A stretch of DNA of 64,000 nt from Calycina herbarum (GCA_001414485.1 LLEY01000105.1:153084-217083); one strand, 5' to 3'; numbered from the stretch's first letter, positions 10,928-24,748 are shown. Program-made: numbers and translations. The notes: generated by a model from the letters alone, not told the origin.

Positions 10928-11382
10928 CTTATAGTCTAGTTTTACAGAGCTGTTCTAAGATTTTATAGACGTGTTTAACGTGTTTAAGCTTGTTATTAGA
11001 GTATATAAAAATGTTATTAAGATAAGATATATAGTAGTTATCGAGATACTTTATAAGAACGCTATTTATATATCTCTAGTATATAATAGAACCGTCAGTT
11101 AAGCTAAAAGGTAGTACCTTATATTTAAGTATACTATAGTAGGTCTAGAAGGTTATAAGCTCTTTAGAGTTTAGATCTATTTAAATACAGTTAAAAGCTT
11201 AATAAATATCAAGCTTTATAAAGATTTTAGTACTAGTAATTCGTATAAGAGTTTCGTCGATTAGTAGAAGAGAGTACTAGTCTTTATATATAAGAATATT
11301 AAGTTTATAGTAGTCGATATAGAGCTATAAGCTTCTGTCGAGCTTCTTTATAAACAGTACTAGAGAAGCGAAAGAGACGTAG

Positions 11383-11828
11383 TATTACGAATCACGTTAT
11401 ACGTAATAAGTAGTCTAGATAGCGCTCTAATAAAACAAGGTATAATATCTAGGAAATAGAAGGTAATACTAGAGAGAATTAGTAATACGAAGGTATTTAG
11501 ATATTCTAGGATCTTACTATTAGATAACTATTAGAAGTTACGTAGTAGATCCTCTTAGATCTCTTAAAGAATCTAAAGAGATCTAGAGATCTAGGCTTAT
11601 AAAGAGATCTAGGTAGTACGAGAGGTTCTATATATACTAGCACGTCTACTATCTAGATAGAAGCTTCGTACTTAACTTAGTTATTAATCTTATTATCTTA
11701 TTTAATATCTTTAATATAAGTAACAAGTTTACTTCTAAGTAAATATATTAGTATATCTATACTTCTTACCTATATACTAACCTTTAAGACTTAGTTACCT
11801 TTGTTTAGTTAGTTTAAGTTTTATTATA
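11383..11828 (+). repeat. Family B 5' LTR of the split copy
   Basis: A 446-bp LTR beginning TATTACG (from TGTTACG) and ending TATTATA (from CGTTACA). It contains several GATCT-type short repeats and a TATA stretch TTCTATATATAC. Confidence 0.85.
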
Positions 11829-14582
11829 CTTTAAGTACCTGCTTAGAAGTTTAGTTAGTATAGCCCTAGTAACCCTCGCCGCTGTAGTAGCTAGCTTAAA
11901 TACTAGTTAAGTTAACGTTATAAAAACATCTGAAAGTAATATTAGAGGAACATCTACTAGTATATAATCAGCTAGAAACGATAATAACGTTAGTATACTA
12001 GACGCTCCCGAGCCTTATAAGGTTAAAGTACTTAAGTCTATTAAAGTTAAGATACTAGACACGTATTATAGAAAGTATAAAGAACTTAACTTATTCTTCT
12101 TTAAATAGATATCAACTTTAATTTTAACTTAAACAAATTCGAGAGTAATTATAACTTATAAACTATCTTCGTTATCTTCTACCTAAGAGGATTAGTATTA
12201 GAATAGGTTTAACTATATTTAGAAGATTTCTTTAAAAACGAAGATAAAGATAGAAAGATAGAATTAACTAAGATTATATTTAAATCTTAGAGAGGATTTA
12301 AGATAACTATTAGAAAAGTTTTTAGAGACTTTAATATAATTTAAACTACTATATATAAACTCTTAGATTTATACTAAACTAGATTAGTAATAGATTATAC
12401 TAATAAATTCTAATATTATAGAACGAAATCGGGATAAGATACTATCGCTCTTATAAAACTCTTTTATAAAGGATTAAAAGTATATATTTATAAGAAGATA
12501 GCTAAATAAAACTTATAGTTTTAAACTATTATAAGTATAATTAAAGAGGTTATCTAGCTAGATAACTGCTTATATAAATTTAGAAAGAGTAACCTTAGAT
12601 ATAGAGAGAAAAGTAAAGAGTTAAGAAAGTAGAAATATATCTATACTAATAAATATAGTAAGAAGGCGAACGCTATATAGAAAAAGTCCTTTCTAAGAAA
12701 AGAGAGACTCTCTTAAGAGAAGCGAAATCGTCGACGTAAGTAGAACTTATATTATAACTGTAGTCTCTCTAGCTATAGAGTAAATAAGTATAGTAAGAAG
12801 AAAGACTCTAAAGAGAAGAGATAGGTTAACGCTACTATTTAAAAAGAAGTAGTATTACTTAATAAAATCGAACTTATAAACGAAGAGCTTAAAGCTAGAG
12901 AATATAGTACGTAGATTAAAACAGATGCTATAAATATAATAGTAGACGCTATATACTTATAGCTAAACGAAGGAATCGAGTTATAAGTTAGTAAGGTATA
13001 GAATACTAATAATAATAGAGATCTACTTCTTAAAGAATATTATAACATATGATTAGAAATAGAATATAAATTACTACTTTAAGTAGAATACGAATTATTA
13101 CTATTAATAAGTTATTAGAGTTATTAGAGTTAGTATCTAACTTATCAAAAATAGATCTTAGAATATATAAATCTAAATAAGAAGAGATATAGGTATTTAT
13201 TAGAACCTTTAAAAGAGGGAATAGATAAGTATATATAGAGAGCTAGAAACCTAACTTTTAAAGCTTATATTCTATCTAAGGAATTAATCCTACTATCTTA
13301 ACTACTTATATAACAGTATAGAACGACTAGAACCGAGTAACTATAGTTAGTACTATTACTAGAAAAGAAAGTATTAAATTTAAGAAACTAGGACTAGAAT
13401 AGACAGTATCTAATAACTACCTAGAGAAGAGATATATATAGATAGTTACTAACCTAAAGAGAGATACTACTAAATAGTAGTAGTATTACCTAGAAGGATT
13501 TAATAAATATAATAGATATTCAAAGTTAGATATTATTACTTACTTACTTAGTTAAGATTATAAGCTAGTAATTAATAAGAAATATTAGGTCTTAAGAGTA
13601 GAAAGGGAGTTACTATAGTATTTAAAAGATTAGAAGATTAGTAGATATTTAGAGTTACTACGGTAAACCTCTAGACTAACTTAATCTAGGAATTTCACTA
13701 ACTTATAAGAGGTAAACGATAGGTTATTAAAATTTTATATAAAGTAACTATTAAATAGGTTTAATATAAACTATAAGCTATATTAGACTAGTTAATAGAG
13801 AAATGTTTTATAAGAATACTCTTAAAACTTAAGAGAACTATAGAAGATAGTCTAATATATAAAGTAGTCTTTTTTAATAACGAAAAAGTAATATTCTTTC
13901 TAAACTCTTACAGAGGAGATATTAGTAAACAAAGATTTAAGGTTTATTATATTAAACTAGAGATTTATACTACTACTAGAGAAAATTAACTTATAGTAAT
14001 AGTAAAGATAAGAGGAAAAGAACTCTAAGTCTTAATTAATAATATAAGGCTATACTATCTAGGAGTAGTTAATAGAATAGACGTTATATACTAGAATAGA
14101 ATTATTAATTAGTAAACTATTCTAATAAAAGTTAATATTAAAGAATACTACTTAGATATATAATTTAATATTATTAAAATAGAGAGTAAGGAAGTAATAC
14201 TTAGTATATTATAGATTTAAGAACATAATCTAGATATTAACTAGAAGGCCTAAACTATAGTCTTTAGTTAATATAAATATATAAGATTATAATTATAACT
14301 ATAAGACTAGAACAAGATTAGCGCTACCTCTTTAAATATACTAGAATATCTAGCCTAAGGTCCTTTATAGGTTAGTAAGATAGCTGATAATAAAATACCT
14401 ATATAATATAAAGAATTTAAAGCTTTGTTTAAAAACCTAGAAGACTTATAAGCCTTACTAAAACATTGTTTATAGAATTATAAAATTAAAATTAAAAAGA
14501 GTTATTATCTCTTAAAGTAGAAGCTTTAGTTATATAACTAGAAAAGCTTATAAAGAATAGAAAGTTATATAAAAGAAGGTAT

Positions 14583-14814
14583 TATTACGGCGCTGATCCG
14601 TAACACGTGATTCTCGGTCCTACACGTGACCGTCAGAGCTGCAACGCTTGGACGGATTTATGACGAGATTAAAGGCTCTTTATAGTTAGTAGGAATACCC
14701 CTTTTTCGTAGGGTATATATTCCGTATTCCCTCGTTCTTAGAACTGTAGCTTTAAATTCTTAAATATATATATATATACTCTTATGCCTTTGCCTTTAGT
14801 TATAGATTGTGAGA
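14583..14814 (+). repeat. Family A 5' LTR (plus copy)
   Basis: Begins TATTACGGCGCTG. A TATA stretch lies at 14714-14720. AGCTTTAAAT at 14748-14757 is complementary to the primer site at 14817-14826. The opposite LTR is at 20454-20685. Confidence 0.88.
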
Positions 14815-14816
14815 TT

Positions 14817-14826
14817 ATTTAAAGCT
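14817..14826 (+). promoter_or_regulatory. Predicted self-priming primer-binding site, family A
   Basis: ATTTAAAGCT starts 2 nt after the 5' LTR and is the exact reverse complement of LTR positions 14748-14757, which lie about 34 nt downstream of a TATA box. In Tf1-type elements the first bases of the transcript prime reverse transcription. The same arrangement is seen in the minus-strand copy (40034-40043 with 40103-40112). Confidence 0.6.
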
Positions 14827-15149
14827 TAAATAACCCAACTCTCTGCGAAGGACTATAATATCGACCGGATTCTACGCTTATAACAGCTAGAAGATCTTAC
14901 ACTTATAACAGTATAACTACGACCATCCCTCGAGCATCTCTGCGTCTGTAACGACTTATCTCCTCGACAAGCACGCCTGTAACGGCCTGCCTCTTCTACC
15001 TGTAACGGCATCCTCTTCCTATAAACGGATCCCTCGAGTATCTCTACGTCTGTAACGACTTACCTCCTTGAAAGACACGCCTGTAACGGCCTATATAACC
15101 TTTTTTACAACCTCTCCCTACCTTCCCCTCCTTCCTTTCCGATAATATA

Positions 15150-16380
15150 ATAGCCGATACTCGAAGTGGTCGTGGTAGAAAAGGGAAGACACCTACTAGC
15201 TTGTCTCGAACCGAGCCTTAATAACTAGATAACACCCCTAGAGTCGTCCCTCCCTCGCCTACCTCCCCTGCGATAAGCGAGCCTCCTATAGACGAAAACG
15301 TTCGTTTATAGGCTGAAATCCTCTCTTTACGTATATAACTCTACTAAACCCCGTTGCCTATAAACTACTCTAACAACCCTCTTCTAAGCCGCGAGTATAC
15401 GCAAGCCCTCTAAGAGGCTACTACTGACTCCTTCTATTCCTGATTTAGTTCTAATAATTCTGCTTATAAGTTCTAAGATAGCGAGAAACTTAAGAACGGC
15501 ATCTCTCTATTATATAAGGCCTGGCGGATTATCCTAGCTAGTAAAATAAGAAAGAACCTCTTTAAGGACGAATAAGATAAACTTACCTTCGTCTTTATAG
15601 CTACTTCCGGCGTAGCATAAGAGCACCTAGAACTATAGATAGATTTCGGTTCCCCTACCTTATTTATAGACGTTATAGATATGCTTATATATCTAGATAC
15701 CTTGTTCGTAGATAGTAACAAAGCTATAGAGGCCTATAAGGTCTTCTATAAACTCTTAATATAAGAGGACGAGACTTTTACTATGTTTAAAGCAACCTTC
15801 TTAAGCCTTATAACTAAGGCTTATATCCTATTAAGTAAGTAGTCCGAAGATTTATACTAGAAGCTTATACTAGCTCTCTAAGTAAGCATCTTACTAGTCT
15901 AAATCACTCTAGCAACCTTTAACTAGTTATATAACCGCTGTTACTCTGTCTATTAAGACGAGGTAACTATTAAGGAACGCCTTATAGCTTACTATAACTG
16001 CTGCCTATCTATAAGAGGTTTCCCTACCAGCTACGGATTAACTTACCAACTTCTAGCTCTATATACTATTATTAGTTATCCGCTAACCCAAAGCCTAGTC
16101 TGTTACTCTCTAGTTATAGACTATAAGACTCCTTTGCCTACTTGTAAGAGTATAACTTCTGTCTAAGATATAGTAGACGTTATCTGTTATAATTATAATA
16201 AACCTAGGTACTACGCTAGTAAATGCCCTCTTCCTTAAAAACCCTCTACAGCTATTAAGCTATTAGAAGACGCTGAAAACTCGCTTACGGACTCCTATAG
16301 ACTACAAGCGTCTAGAGAAGAATCAGCTAACGAGGAACTCGTTTATAAGGACTTGAGAAAAGAATAGCTCTAAAGCAAGT
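15150..16380 (+). pseudogene. Family A gag relic
   Basis: The plus-strand frame is interrupted by many TAG/TAA codons. A capsid-like stretch appears around 15470-15560 (GISLLYKAWRIILASK). A zinc knuckle lies at 16185-16226: first and last Cys remain (TGT, TGC), while the second Cys and the His position read Tyr (TAT, TAC), as expected from G-to-A or C-to-T changes. An acidic region follows. Ends are approximate. Confidence 0.75.
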
Positions 16381-16439
16381 CTCTTCTTTAGAGTAAAACA
16401 AACTTAGATCTTAATCTCTTAATCTAAGTTATATAATAA

Positions 16440-19400
16440 GTAGAAAGGCTTTTATAACTATATATACTTTAATTAAGAATAGATATACTTTTAATACTAC
16501 TAGACTTATTAATACTAGAGCGAATAGATAGCTATTTATTAATACGGCTTTAGCTAACTAGTTAAGTTAATATTATAGATAGGCTATAGAAAAGCTATTA
16601 TATATAATATTAATTATAAGGTTTAATAGATATAAAGGACTAGTAATTACTCGTGTTATTCGCTTAATACTAAGTATCGACAGACGACAGTTTACTAATA
16701 TACTCTTCTTAATTACTAATATCGGCAGATATAATATTATTATCAGCTGTTAATAGCTTATAGACGTAAACGTAAAGTTAGTAGTTTATAGCTATAAGAT
16801 TAAGTAGCTAGAATCTCTCCCCTTAGTTTATCGATTCGATTACTTAGTACCTATTACTAGGGAATTAATAACTATCTCCTTACTAGACCTCTAAGCTTAG
16901 GAGGATATAGAGAACTACGACCTCTGCTAGAATACTATAGAGGAACCTATATTAATCTATTTAATACTGCCTCGAAGCTAGTACTAAACCCCGCTACTAG
17001 TTACTCTTAAGGAAATTCCAGACGAAAGCTTTTAGTAAGACCTCGTCTCTGCCTAGAATAGAATATAGGTCCTTATTCCTAACCGCTAACAACGTCGTCG
17101 ATCCTTCTTAGGAAAACGTTTAGTTATAGACTATAAAGCGGCTGTGAGCTCGCTTATAGACATCTATAAACCTACGGAAGACTTCGCTATTAATATCTAT
17201 TATATTAGAGCTACTGTTTTTAAACTTAACCTTTAAAAGCGCGATAACGAAGTCTTCTCTACTAGCTTATAAGAGATCGACTATGCTCTTATAGACAGGT
17301 TATATATAGAGCTCTCTTTAGTAGATTACGCTTTAGATAAACAACTAGTAGAATAGAACGTTTACTAGGAATATATAGACTTTAAGAATGTCTTTTTAAA
17401 GAGAGCTTTAGACAAGCTTCCTCTACTATAAAACTAAGTTAACTACTAGATTGAACTTATAGGTCTGAATACTCTATTATATAGCCTGTTATATAGGATA
17501 ACGACTAAGGAACTTCTAGCTATAAAGTAGTATATCCTTAATAACCTTAATAAAGGGTTTATTATTCCTAGCTACGCCTCTTTCGCCTCTCTAGTACTGT
17601 TTATAAAGAAGCCTAACGGAAGCTTACGGCTCTATATCAACTACTAGAAACTTAACAATCTTACTTATAAGGACTAGTACCCTCTTCTACTAATCAACGA
17701 AACTCTTATACGAATTACTAGTACTAAAATCCTTATAAAGCTCGACACTTGTTAAGCTTTTAACTATATATATATAGAACTAGAGTTAGAAGAACTTATA
17801 ACCTTTTAGACCTGTTATAACACGTTTAAATATAAGGTATTGCCTTTTAGCTTAACTAACGGTCCTACTATATACTAGAGGTATATAAATAGCGTTCTTA
17901 TAGAATATCTTAATAACTTTTATATAGCTTACCTTAATAACATTCTTATATACTCTAATAATAAGCTCGAACACGTTAAACACGTTTGTAAGGTCTTAGA
18001 ACAGCTCTATAAAGCTAGGCTATAAGTGGATATTAAGAAGATAGAGTTCTACGTTACTTATACGAAGTACCTTGGTTTTATTATCTCTATAGACGGAATC
18101 GAAGTCGACCTAGAGAAGATCTTAGTAATCGTTTCCTAGAAATATCTTAGTACTATTAAGGGTATCTAGTCCTTCCTAGGTTTTTATAACTTCTACCGAC
18201 ATTTTATTTAAGATTATAGACAGATTACTTATCTACTAAACTATCTTATAGGTAAGGAAGTGTTATTTAAGTTCAACTTAGAATATAAGAAGGCTTTTAA
18301 TATATTAAAAGAAGCCTTAGTTACCGCCTCTCTCTTATACTACTTTACAGCTGATTTAGAGACTATGGTTAAGACTAACGCTTCTAATAGAGTAGTTACG
18401 GCTATAATGTTATAATATATATCCGAAACCGAACTATAAAGACCTATAAGCTACTTCTCGAAGACGATGAACCCTACTAAGCTAAACTACCAAATCTATA
18501 ATAAGGAGATATTAGCTATTATACGCTCTTTCGGATAATAGTAAGCGGATCTTACTTAGACTAGCTCCTAGATTAAGGTCTTCACTAATTACAAGGCTTT
18601 AGAGTACTTTATAACCTCTAAAACCTTAAACTAGCGGTAAGCGAGATAGGTAGAGTTTCTATTAGAGTTCTATTTTATAATTACGTTTTAATCTAGTAAG
18701 TAGAACGAGAAAACAGATATATTAATACGCTAGGACTAAGACGTTAACTCGTAGAACGACCTAAAAGCGTCTATAAGATAACAAACCTTACTTATGTCTG
18801 ATTAGTTAGATCTACGTATTACTACTCGATTAGAACCTCTTATAACGTTAGCTCTAGTTACCTTAGAACCCTTGCTTAACCTTGTCGACTAGTTACTTAC
18901 TACTAACTATAACTCTTTAGACTTAGAAGACGACTAAACGAAAGCTACCTACGGGTACTAAAACTAGATAATAGAGAACAGCTTACTTCTTTAGTAAAAG
19001 AGACTCGTAGTTCCTAATTAAGGTATCTTACAGACGGACCTAATCTATAAGGCTTACGTATAAGTATCTACGGCTTACCCTAGACGGACAAAGACGGTAG
19101 CTATCCTCGCCCGTAGATACTAGTAGAAAGGTTTACAGACGTCTATAGAAACCTATATTAGTAACTACAGAGACTGTCGACGTGCTACAGTTCCTCGCGA
19201 CTATAAACCTAGGTTTTTATACCTGTTACTAGTTCTAGAACGTCCCTAGTAGTATATTACTATAAACTATAAGTCTTTCCCTACTAATAAACAAGGTTAT
19301 AATACCTTATAAGTAGTTATAGATCGCCTAACTAAGTAATCGGTCTCGATCCTCTATCTAAAGACAGTTATAGCCTAAGATATAGCTTAAATATATATTA

Positions 19401-20420
19401 TATAGATCTATCGAACCCACGGCTATCTATAAAGCATTATTTTAGACTATAGACCATAGTTTATTTCTTCTTTCTAGTCTAAATTCTATAGAATCCTTAG
19501 TATAAAGCTTAAGCTATCTACTACTTTCTACTTATAAACTAATAGATAAACTAAAATCATAAACTAATAGATTAATCAACGCCTATAGCCTTTTATTAGT
19601 TACTATTAGGACAACTAGAGCAAACTTATCTCTATTCTAGACTACGCTTAGCTTACGCTTCTATATAAGAGTCTAGGTAGGCTCTCGCCTTTTAAAGTAA
19701 TTAACAGATACGTAGCTACTACGTCCTTCGATTAGAACCGTCTAGATAAATCCGTAACAGTCTATAAACAGCTTAACTAGACCGATGCAGAGGCACTCGT
19801 ATAGAGAATATACGACACTTAGACCGTAGTAAAGGAATTAGTTAGTAAAGTATAAGACTACTATATAAGGTCCGCGAACTAGATTTAAAGAGCAGTAGAC
19901 TTTAACATAGACGACTTTGTTTAGGTATTAACTTATAACTAGAAGATAGACCAGCTAAGCTATAAGCTAGATAGACAAAACAAGGGTTCGTTCCAGATTA
20001 CAGCCTACGAAGGACACTCTTTCCGGCTCGAATTACTAGACCACTTCTGTATATACCCCGTATTCCACCTATTACTGCTTCGTAAGGCCGCTATAGATCC
20101 GTTACCTAGACAGGTAAACGAACCACCCCTGCTAATACAGGTTATATATTAAGAAGAGTAGGAAGTAGAAGAAGTCTTAGCTATAAAAGCAGTTTATAGA
20201 AAGCTCTAATATAGAGTTTAATAGTTAGGCTATAACCCTAATCTATAGTAGTATCTAGCCTCGAATTTTAAGTATTACCTATATAAATTATACGATTTTC
20301 ACCTTACTAATCTAGCTCGCACTAGTCCGCTAAGGGCTTTATAAAGCTAGATATAAGCGTAGGAAGACGGAATAGACGATTACGATTATCTAACAGACGA
20401 TTTAGTTATAATACAAAGCT
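16440..20420 (+). pseudogene. Family A pol relic with chromodomain
   Basis: Protease remnant near 16500 (LINTRANR where D-S-G-A-N is expected). The RT motif starting YRKLN is near 17640. The YxDD box at 17930-17941 reads YLNN, so both catalytic Asp codons are changed. RNase H follows near 18370 (TNAS for TDAS). Integrase has a Zn-binding region near 19100-19190 and a core up to about 19900. The C-terminal chromodomain is at about 20161-20275 (EVEEVLAIKAVYRK..YRV..LGYNP). Chromodomains in chromoviruses bind modified histones and steer integration. The protein is not encodable because of many stops. Confidence 0.85.
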
Positions 20421-20453
20421 TATAGACAAGCTTTTTTCTAAAAGAGAGGGTAA

Positions 20454-20685
20454 TATTATAGCGCTGATCTATAACACGTGATTCTCGGTCCTACACGTAA
20501 CTATCAGAGCCGTAACACTTAGACGGATTTATAACGAGATTAAAGGCTCTTTATAGTTAGTAGGAATACCCCTTTTTCATAGAGTATATATTCCGCATTC
20601 CCTCGTTCTTAGAACTGTAGCTTTAAATTCTCAAATATATATATATATACTCTTATATCTTTGCCTTTAGTTATAGATTATAACA
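20454..20685 (+). repeat. Family A 3' LTR (plus copy)
   Basis: A 232-bp partner of 14583-14814, beginning TATTATAGCGCTG and ending ATAACA, followed by the TSD GGTAT. Confidence 0.88.
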
Positions 20686-21231
20686 GGTATTAAGAAGAGG
20701 TATATTAGGAAATCTAAGTTACTAATTACTTTAAATATACTTGTTAGTATAACTTAGTAGCTAATAGTATAATATAAAAAGAGTGTATTATCGTTCGTAT
20801 ATATAGAGCAAAGTTAGCTACTCTGTCTACTTAAATAGACCTTAAGCGAGAAGGTTACGTAGAGTGCTATTTACTCTAATTATACCGACAATACTTATTA
20901 TTAAGAAAAAAGACAACTTAGATAAGAGAGTATATATTAATTACTAAGAAGTAAATTATAGTATAGTTAAGAAGGCTTATCTACTACTAGCTAGCTAATA
21001 CTTATAGAATAAGTTAGATAAGATAGTACGATTTACGAAACTAGATTAATAAAACGCTTATAAACTTATATAAATAAAAGCTAGAGACGAATAGAAAACG
21101 GTATTTACCTTACTATTAGGTCTTTATAAATATATAGTTATACTATTTAGACTATATAATATACTAGCTATATACTAGAGATAAAATAATAATATTTTAA
21201 GAGATCTTTTAAGAGTAATAGTAATCTATTA

Positions 21232-21292
21232 ACGTGGTATACCAGGACCTCGTGATTATCAGGACCTTGTGAATTTTTTCCTACCCTACTAC
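21232..21292 (+). repeat. Left terminal inverted repeat of Fot-like transposon
   Basis: Begins ACGTGGTATACCAGGACC. It pairs with 23031-23092 and contains an internal short repeat (AGGACCTCGTGATTATC then AGGACCTTGTGA). Confidence 0.9.
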
Positions 21293-23030
21293 TTTAAAAT
21301 ATAATAAAACTACTATAATATATTAAATTAATTAAAACTACTCGGAATCTGATAAACTAGATATATCTACAACTTCTTAACACGTCCGTGTATTATGACT
21401 AGTTTTTCTATAAGTGCTACAACGTCGCTGAGTCGTTTGTCCTTCATCTTCTCCACCCTCCCTAGAGCGCTTGTTACGTCGAACCTGCTCCTCCGTATTC
21501 TTCTAGGCTAATCCGTCCTATACATCCTCTACAGTAAGTGTACCTCCTTCTTAGACACGGGTATTTTTAGCCCTCCGGCGTTTACTAAGGGCTTTATTTG
21601 CTATTCGAAGTATACGGACCTTAGCTAATAAGAGGGTCACCTTATAGGCTAATCGCTCTATACCTTTTACCAACGAAGCGATTGTCTAGAAAATAGGTGT
21701 TGGCGAGCTTCCTTAGTAACGAGCAATACAATCCTTAATAAGAGTTGATTACGAAAGAGCTTTAGAAGGGTTACGAGGAGTCTGGGAGACCCAAGAGGTA
21801 GCGTCGGCAGAGGGGGGTCCGGTAGGTATAGGAGTCTGTAACTTAATATCAAGCTTTAAGATCATAGTCTAAGGTTCTAGAGGCACTAGACTAGCTCTAC
21901 GGAACCCAGCTTTAGCGTTTTAGGTTGTTATTAACTGGTTATAGGCTGTGTAAAACGTAAGAAAGAACTCGACCTTAGTAATGTGGTTTATATAAGCCTT
22001 GATAAAGGTCTCGATTTAACGCTTATATATGCGTTTAAGAATACTAAAACACCTAACGTTGAGTGGCTAGGTTAGATAAGACGAATAAGGAGGTAGGCAA
22101 AGAGTAATAATGTTGTATAACTTGTAATACTCTTAGAATACTGCCGATTTATAACTCTTATGCCTATCTAGAACTAATATTCGATATAGCCCTTTTATAT
22201 AACCACGAGTATACTTATCGAAGTGTTCTAGCTATTCCAAGCCCGTCTTATTATTAGTCTATCTATTGCTAGTTAGTTTAATAACCCAGTTGTTAGGAAG
22301 ACCGCCCTTAGTATACCAACTAGTAAGGTGATTTTTCCCTTAAACTACTAAGAATAGAGGGATGCTTAAACCCTCTCTATTAATATAGACAATTGCTGTA
22401 GCCTATTCCCGATTACCTAGCTAGACAGCCTTACCTCTGCCACGTCGATTAGCACGTGTAACAACTATTCTAGCATAGATAATACCTATTATAAAACCAG
22501 TCTCGTCAAAGTTATAGAAATCGCAGTCTTAGATCCTATATTTCGCCTACATATTCTCTACTAGTCGAAACCACGCGCTAATTAGCTTAGGATCTTCGTA
22601 CAAGGCCCTTTAGAAATCGTAAACGCGATTAAAACGCGTCTTTAGTTCTAGACGTCGTTGTATAAATCGTTGTGCCTAGTTCTTTCCAACGCGTTGTCCT
22701 CTACGCGACTCGAGTATATAATTTGCTATATCTTCTACACTACCTAGCCGGGGCGCAAATCCTCTTGTATCTAGATCAAGTATATTTTGAATAATCACCT
22801 CCTCTTCTATTATAGTTATTTTATAATTTGCTAGCCGGTGTTTGCTAAGAGTAGTTCGACTAGCTATTCTATCGGTAAGTGTAGAATAAGAGACTCTATA
22901 TAGCTTCGCAGCTTTACTACGGTTTATTCGTTTAGATAATCAAATAGCTTCGATAGCTAGGATAATTCGAGCTTCTTAGGTTTGAGATTCTATTAGGTAG
23001 TTGTTGAGAAAACGTGTGTTAAAGTTAGAG

Positions 23031-23092
23031 GTAGTAGAGTAGGGAAAAAATTCACAAGGTCCTGATAATCACAAGGTCCTAGTATACCACGT
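23031..23092 (-). repeat. Right terminal inverted repeat of Fot-like transposon
   Basis: Reverse complement of the left repeat, ending GGTATACTAGGACC-type sequence up to CACGT at 23092, followed by TA. Confidence 0.9.
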
Positions 23093-24473
23093 TATCTAGA
23101 TAATATTTTAATCTTCTTAGAAAAAGAAGAGGAATATAAGAGATATATAAGAGAAGTTCTATAATAACTACTTAAGGTAGATTCCTATTTTAAACTATTG
23201 AAATACGAGTTTAGAGTAACTTAGATACTTTTCCTAGGTTAGGTATTTAACTTAGAGAAAATAGAAATAGATCTAGTAAAGATCTAGAATATCTTAAACT
23301 AGAAATTACTAGAGAATATAAAGAATATATAGTCTTTCCTTAGATTTATAAACTTCTGTTATCTGTTTATTAAAGACTATATAAAGATTACTAAACTAAT
23401 ATTAGTACTAGTAAAAAAGGCTATTAAGTTTATCTAAAGTAAATAAGCTAAGGAAGCTTTTTAAAAAATTAAGGTAAAATTTATAAAAAAACCTATTTTA
23501 TATAATTTTAATATAAGTAAGCCTAGTATAGTAGAGATAGAAGCCTTAGATATAGTAGTAGAGGCGATCTACTTATAACTAAATATTAAAAAGAAGCTTA
23601 TACCTATTATATACTACTTAAAAATATTTAATCTACTATAATAGAACTATAATATCTTTAATAAAGAATTACTTACTATAGTACTAACCTTAGAACACTA
23701 GAGGATATACTTTTAAAGAGTAAAGTATCTAGTTATAGTTCTATCTAACTATAAGAATTTAAGAATATTTATAAAAGCAAAAGAACTTATAACTAGATAA
23801 CTAGTAAGATAGTCTAAAATATTATTAAGATTTAATATTATTATATATTATATAAGTAGAATATTAAATACTAGAGTTAAGACTCTTAGCTAGAAACCTA
23901 GGTATAAAGGAAATAAGGAATATAAGAAGATTATAATCTTAAAAACTCTTGAAAATAGACATTTAGCTCTAATAATTTATAAGGTTATAGTTTTAGAGGA
24001 AATTAACCTCTAGAGAAACAAAATCTAAAACACTTAAGAAAAAGAATAACTTTAGATACTTTAAGAAGAAAGAAACCTAGTATAAGAACTAGATATTAAT
24101 ATATACTATTTATAAGAAGAATAAAACTATAAGAATAAATATAAGAAAGAAAAACTTTAGATTTCTAACTTATATATAAAAGAATTTATTTAAGAATACT
24201 ATATAGTACTAGTATATAGTTATTAGAGAATTCGTAGAACTATCTAGTAAATAAAGAAATACTACTATATTAATAGATTATCTATAATAGTTAAGAAAGT
24301 ATTAGTAGAGTATAATATCTATACTAGAAATAAGACTTTCTACTATATATCTTATAAACAGATAGGTACTACTCTAATACTATAAATATCTTAGAAATTA
24401 ATATCTTAGGATTTTATTATTAAGCTACTAAAATCTAAAGATCTAATAATAGAAGTTAAGTATAACTTAGTTC

Positions 24474-24748
24474 TATAACAGTACGAAACGGATACTACTA
24501 CAAAAGAGACATATAGAAGTGCGTTCGATAGAATGACATATCCGAATACTAGGCTCTAATACGAAGGAAAAGACTAAATTAGTCTTTCCCGATAGAGAGG
24601 AGACAGCTATTTATAAGAGGTTTAGATAATAGTAAGTCTAGAAGCTATCTGGCTTTTCTAAAACCTGAAATAACATCTGTATCATATCCTATTCGGCACG
24701 TAGACTCGGCAATTCTAATTCTAATTAATTCTTAATAGTTCTATTACA
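24474..24748 (-). repeat. Family C 3' LTR (full copy)
   Basis: A 275-bp LTR beginning TATAACAG and ending CTATTACA, followed by the complement of a polypurine tract. Confidence 0.9.

Larger units (their letters stand above)
6085..11382 (-). mobile_element. Outer family A Ty3/gypsy element, truncated
   Basis: The minus-strand sequence matches the family A copy at about 27955-30280 and then 36990-37350: integrase at the left, then RNase H and reverse transcriptase. Its left end is cut inside the pol 3' region, so the 3' LTR and about 200 bp are missing, and the cut abuts the host gene remnant. A family C insertion (8310-10927) interrupts it, and a family B element starts at 11383. The remaining 5' half (gag and 5' LTR) is not found to the right of that family B element. 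This is the outermost layer on the left side. Confidence 0.85.
14583..20685 (+). mobile_element. Full-length family A chromovirus (Ty3/gypsy)
   Basis: This element of 6103 bp has 232-bp LTRs and the TSD GGTAT (14578-14582 and 20686-20690). It sits inside family B RT sequence, which rejoins exactly when it is removed. The order is gag, protease, RT, RNase H, integrase, chromodomain: the Ty3/gypsy order. RIP stops occur throughout. Only about 150 bp separate the chromodomain from the 3' LTR, so this family lacks the antisense ORF seen in families B and C. Confidence 0.93.
21232..23092 (-). mobile_element. Fot/pogo-type DNA transposon (Tc1/mariner superfamily)
   Basis: An 1861-bp element with terminal inverted repeats of about 61 bp (21232-21292 and 23031-23092) that differ by one indel and a few RIP-type transitions. 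The TSD is TA (21230-21231 and 23093-23094), and excising it restores family B RT sequence. The minus strand carries the transposase relic. An HTH region near 22800-22930 (KAAKLYRVSYSTLTDR) resembles pipsqueak-type domains. FYNFDETGF at about 22499-22527 gives the first catalytic Asp, and ILVLDRHKSY at about 22154-22180 gives the second. The frame has several shifts and stops. Length, TA duplication and motifs match Fot1-like elements of fungi. Confidence 0.9.
11383..24473 (+). mobile_element. Split family B Ty3/gypsy element, 5' part
   Basis: It starts with an LTR at 11383-11828 inserted into family A sequence after CGTAG (11378-11382). gag relics follow (about 11860-12900), then protease and the start of RT. 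It is interrupted by family A copy 14583-20685 (TSD GGTAT) and by a DNA transposon at 21232-23092 (TSD TA). RT, RNase H and early integrase resume at 23095, up to family C copy 24474-51407 (TSD AGTTC). Its integrase continues at 51413. The expected second CGTAG after a right LTR is not found, so the right end was lost or recombined. All frames are broken. Confidence 0.85.
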
